Positions 63,630-64,000 of a stretch of DNA of 64,000 nucleotides are shown here, piece after piece. The notes beneath the pieces were generated by a model, which saw only the letters and a program-made list of their open reading frames with translations, was not told the origin of the DNA and did not search any database. This stretch comes from Helcococcus ovis. Lineage in GTDB: Bacteria > Bacillota > Clostridia > Tissierellales > Peptoniphilaceae. The first letter of the stretch is position 1; each line of letters opens with the position of its first letter. The stretch lies in assembly GCF_004524775.2 (NCBI RefSeq), contig NZ_CP119081.1, forward strand, positions 744,001-808,000. The letters run 5' to 3'. The translations under genes were made by a program, and so were the position numbers.

Positions 63630-64000
63630 ATGGAAATTTCAGTATTAGGTGGTGGTAGTTGGGGTACCGCTATTTCTAAAGAATTATCAAGTAAATATGA
63701 TGTTATTATGTATGTTAGAAACAAGGATACTTGTAATTCTATAAATAATCTTCATAAAAATGACAGATATTTGAAAGATTACATTTTGCCTGATAACATC
63801 AAGGCATCATCTAATATTAAAGATGTGTTAAAAAATAAATACGTGATAAATGCTATACCTACTCAAAAAATAAGAAATATACTGGAAGATTATTCTAAAT
63901 ATTTCAATGAAGATAATATAATTATAAACTTATCTAAGGGAATTGAATTAAATTCAAATTTGAGTATATCAGAAATTTTTGAAGAATTTTTACCTAATAA
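63630..64000 (+). CDS. gpsA: Glycerol-3-phosphate dehydrogenase [NAD(P)+], 5' part
   Basis: The first 123 residues or so, running off the window end. The N-terminal nucleotide site ISVLGGGSWGTAIS and the segment INLSKGIEL are typical of GpsA, which makes glycerol 3-phosphate from dihydroxyacetone phosphate for lipid synthesis. The ATG lies one base after the plsY stop. Confidence 0.93.
   Translation, partial: MEISVLGGGSWGTAISKELSSKYDVIMYVRNKDTCNSINNLHKNDRYLKDYILPDNIKASSNIKDVLKNKYVINAIPTQKIRNILEDYSKYFNEDNIIINLSKGIELNSNLSISEIFEEFLPN

Overview
The window is AT-rich (roughly 70 percent or more A+T by eye), uses strong AGGAGG-type ribosome binding sites and carries gene clusters typical of Gram-positive Firmicutes. 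Gene order (topA, ccpA-ptsHI, the yloC-gmk-rpoZ-coaBC-priA-def-fmt-rsmB-stp-prkC-rsgA-rpe-thiN run, and ruvCAB-queA-tgt-yajC-recJ-relA-dtd-aspS) fits a fermentative, low-GC anaerobic coccus of the Tissierellia/Peptoniphilaceae type (Parvimonas-like). That placement is an inference from gene content and composition; no database was consulted.

Layout. 1-4.6 kb: 3' part of topA, a CcpA-like regulator and the general PTS proteins HPr and Enzyme I. 4.65-7.6 kb: a Fur-family regulator divergent from a zinc-type ABC importer, with overlapping promoters and a Fur-type 7-1-7 box between them. 7.7-13.8 kb: one 2012-residue secreted, membrane-anchored protein with two complete OB-fold plus nuclease modules. 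13.9-30.9 kb: rqcH (minus strand), then a long housekeeping cluster (guanylate and pantothenate metabolism, replication restart, N-terminal formyl processing, rRNA methylation, Ser/Thr kinase-phosphatase pair, ribosome assembly GTPase, thiamine). An IS110-family element separates def from fmt. 30.9-35.3 kb: GIY-YIG protein, recX, a YdbC/PC4-like protein, a phosphoesterase, greA and a lysyl-tRNA synthetase fused to a Trbp111-like domain.

35.3-46.0 kb is the accessory part. Two 170-bp direct repeats, each holding two GC-rich hairpins, flank a roughly 4-kb cassette encoding a lactococcin-972-like secreted peptide, an ABC ATPase and a large FtsX-like permease. Then come a DUF6442/XRE pair, several small-enzyme genes, an orphan lipoprotein/secreted-protein pair, a decayed MATE transporter remnant, and a long non-coding stretch with degenerate and tandem repeats. 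46.05-64 kb returns to core genes: tRNA-Met, tRNA-Gly and tRNA-Arg, ldh with a Rex-type operator, ruvCAB-queA-tgt, a YajC protein with an FtsK-gamma-like C-terminal domain, recJ, relA, dtd, aspS, glyA, der, plsY and the start of gpsA.

The observations most worth follow-up are the repeat-flanked bacteriocin-like cassette, the structured RNA candidate (possible bridge RNA) 5' of the IS110 transposase, the YajC-gamma and LysRS-Trbp111 fusions, the double-nuclease surface protein, and a probable AUU start for rsmB placed just behind a terminator hairpin.
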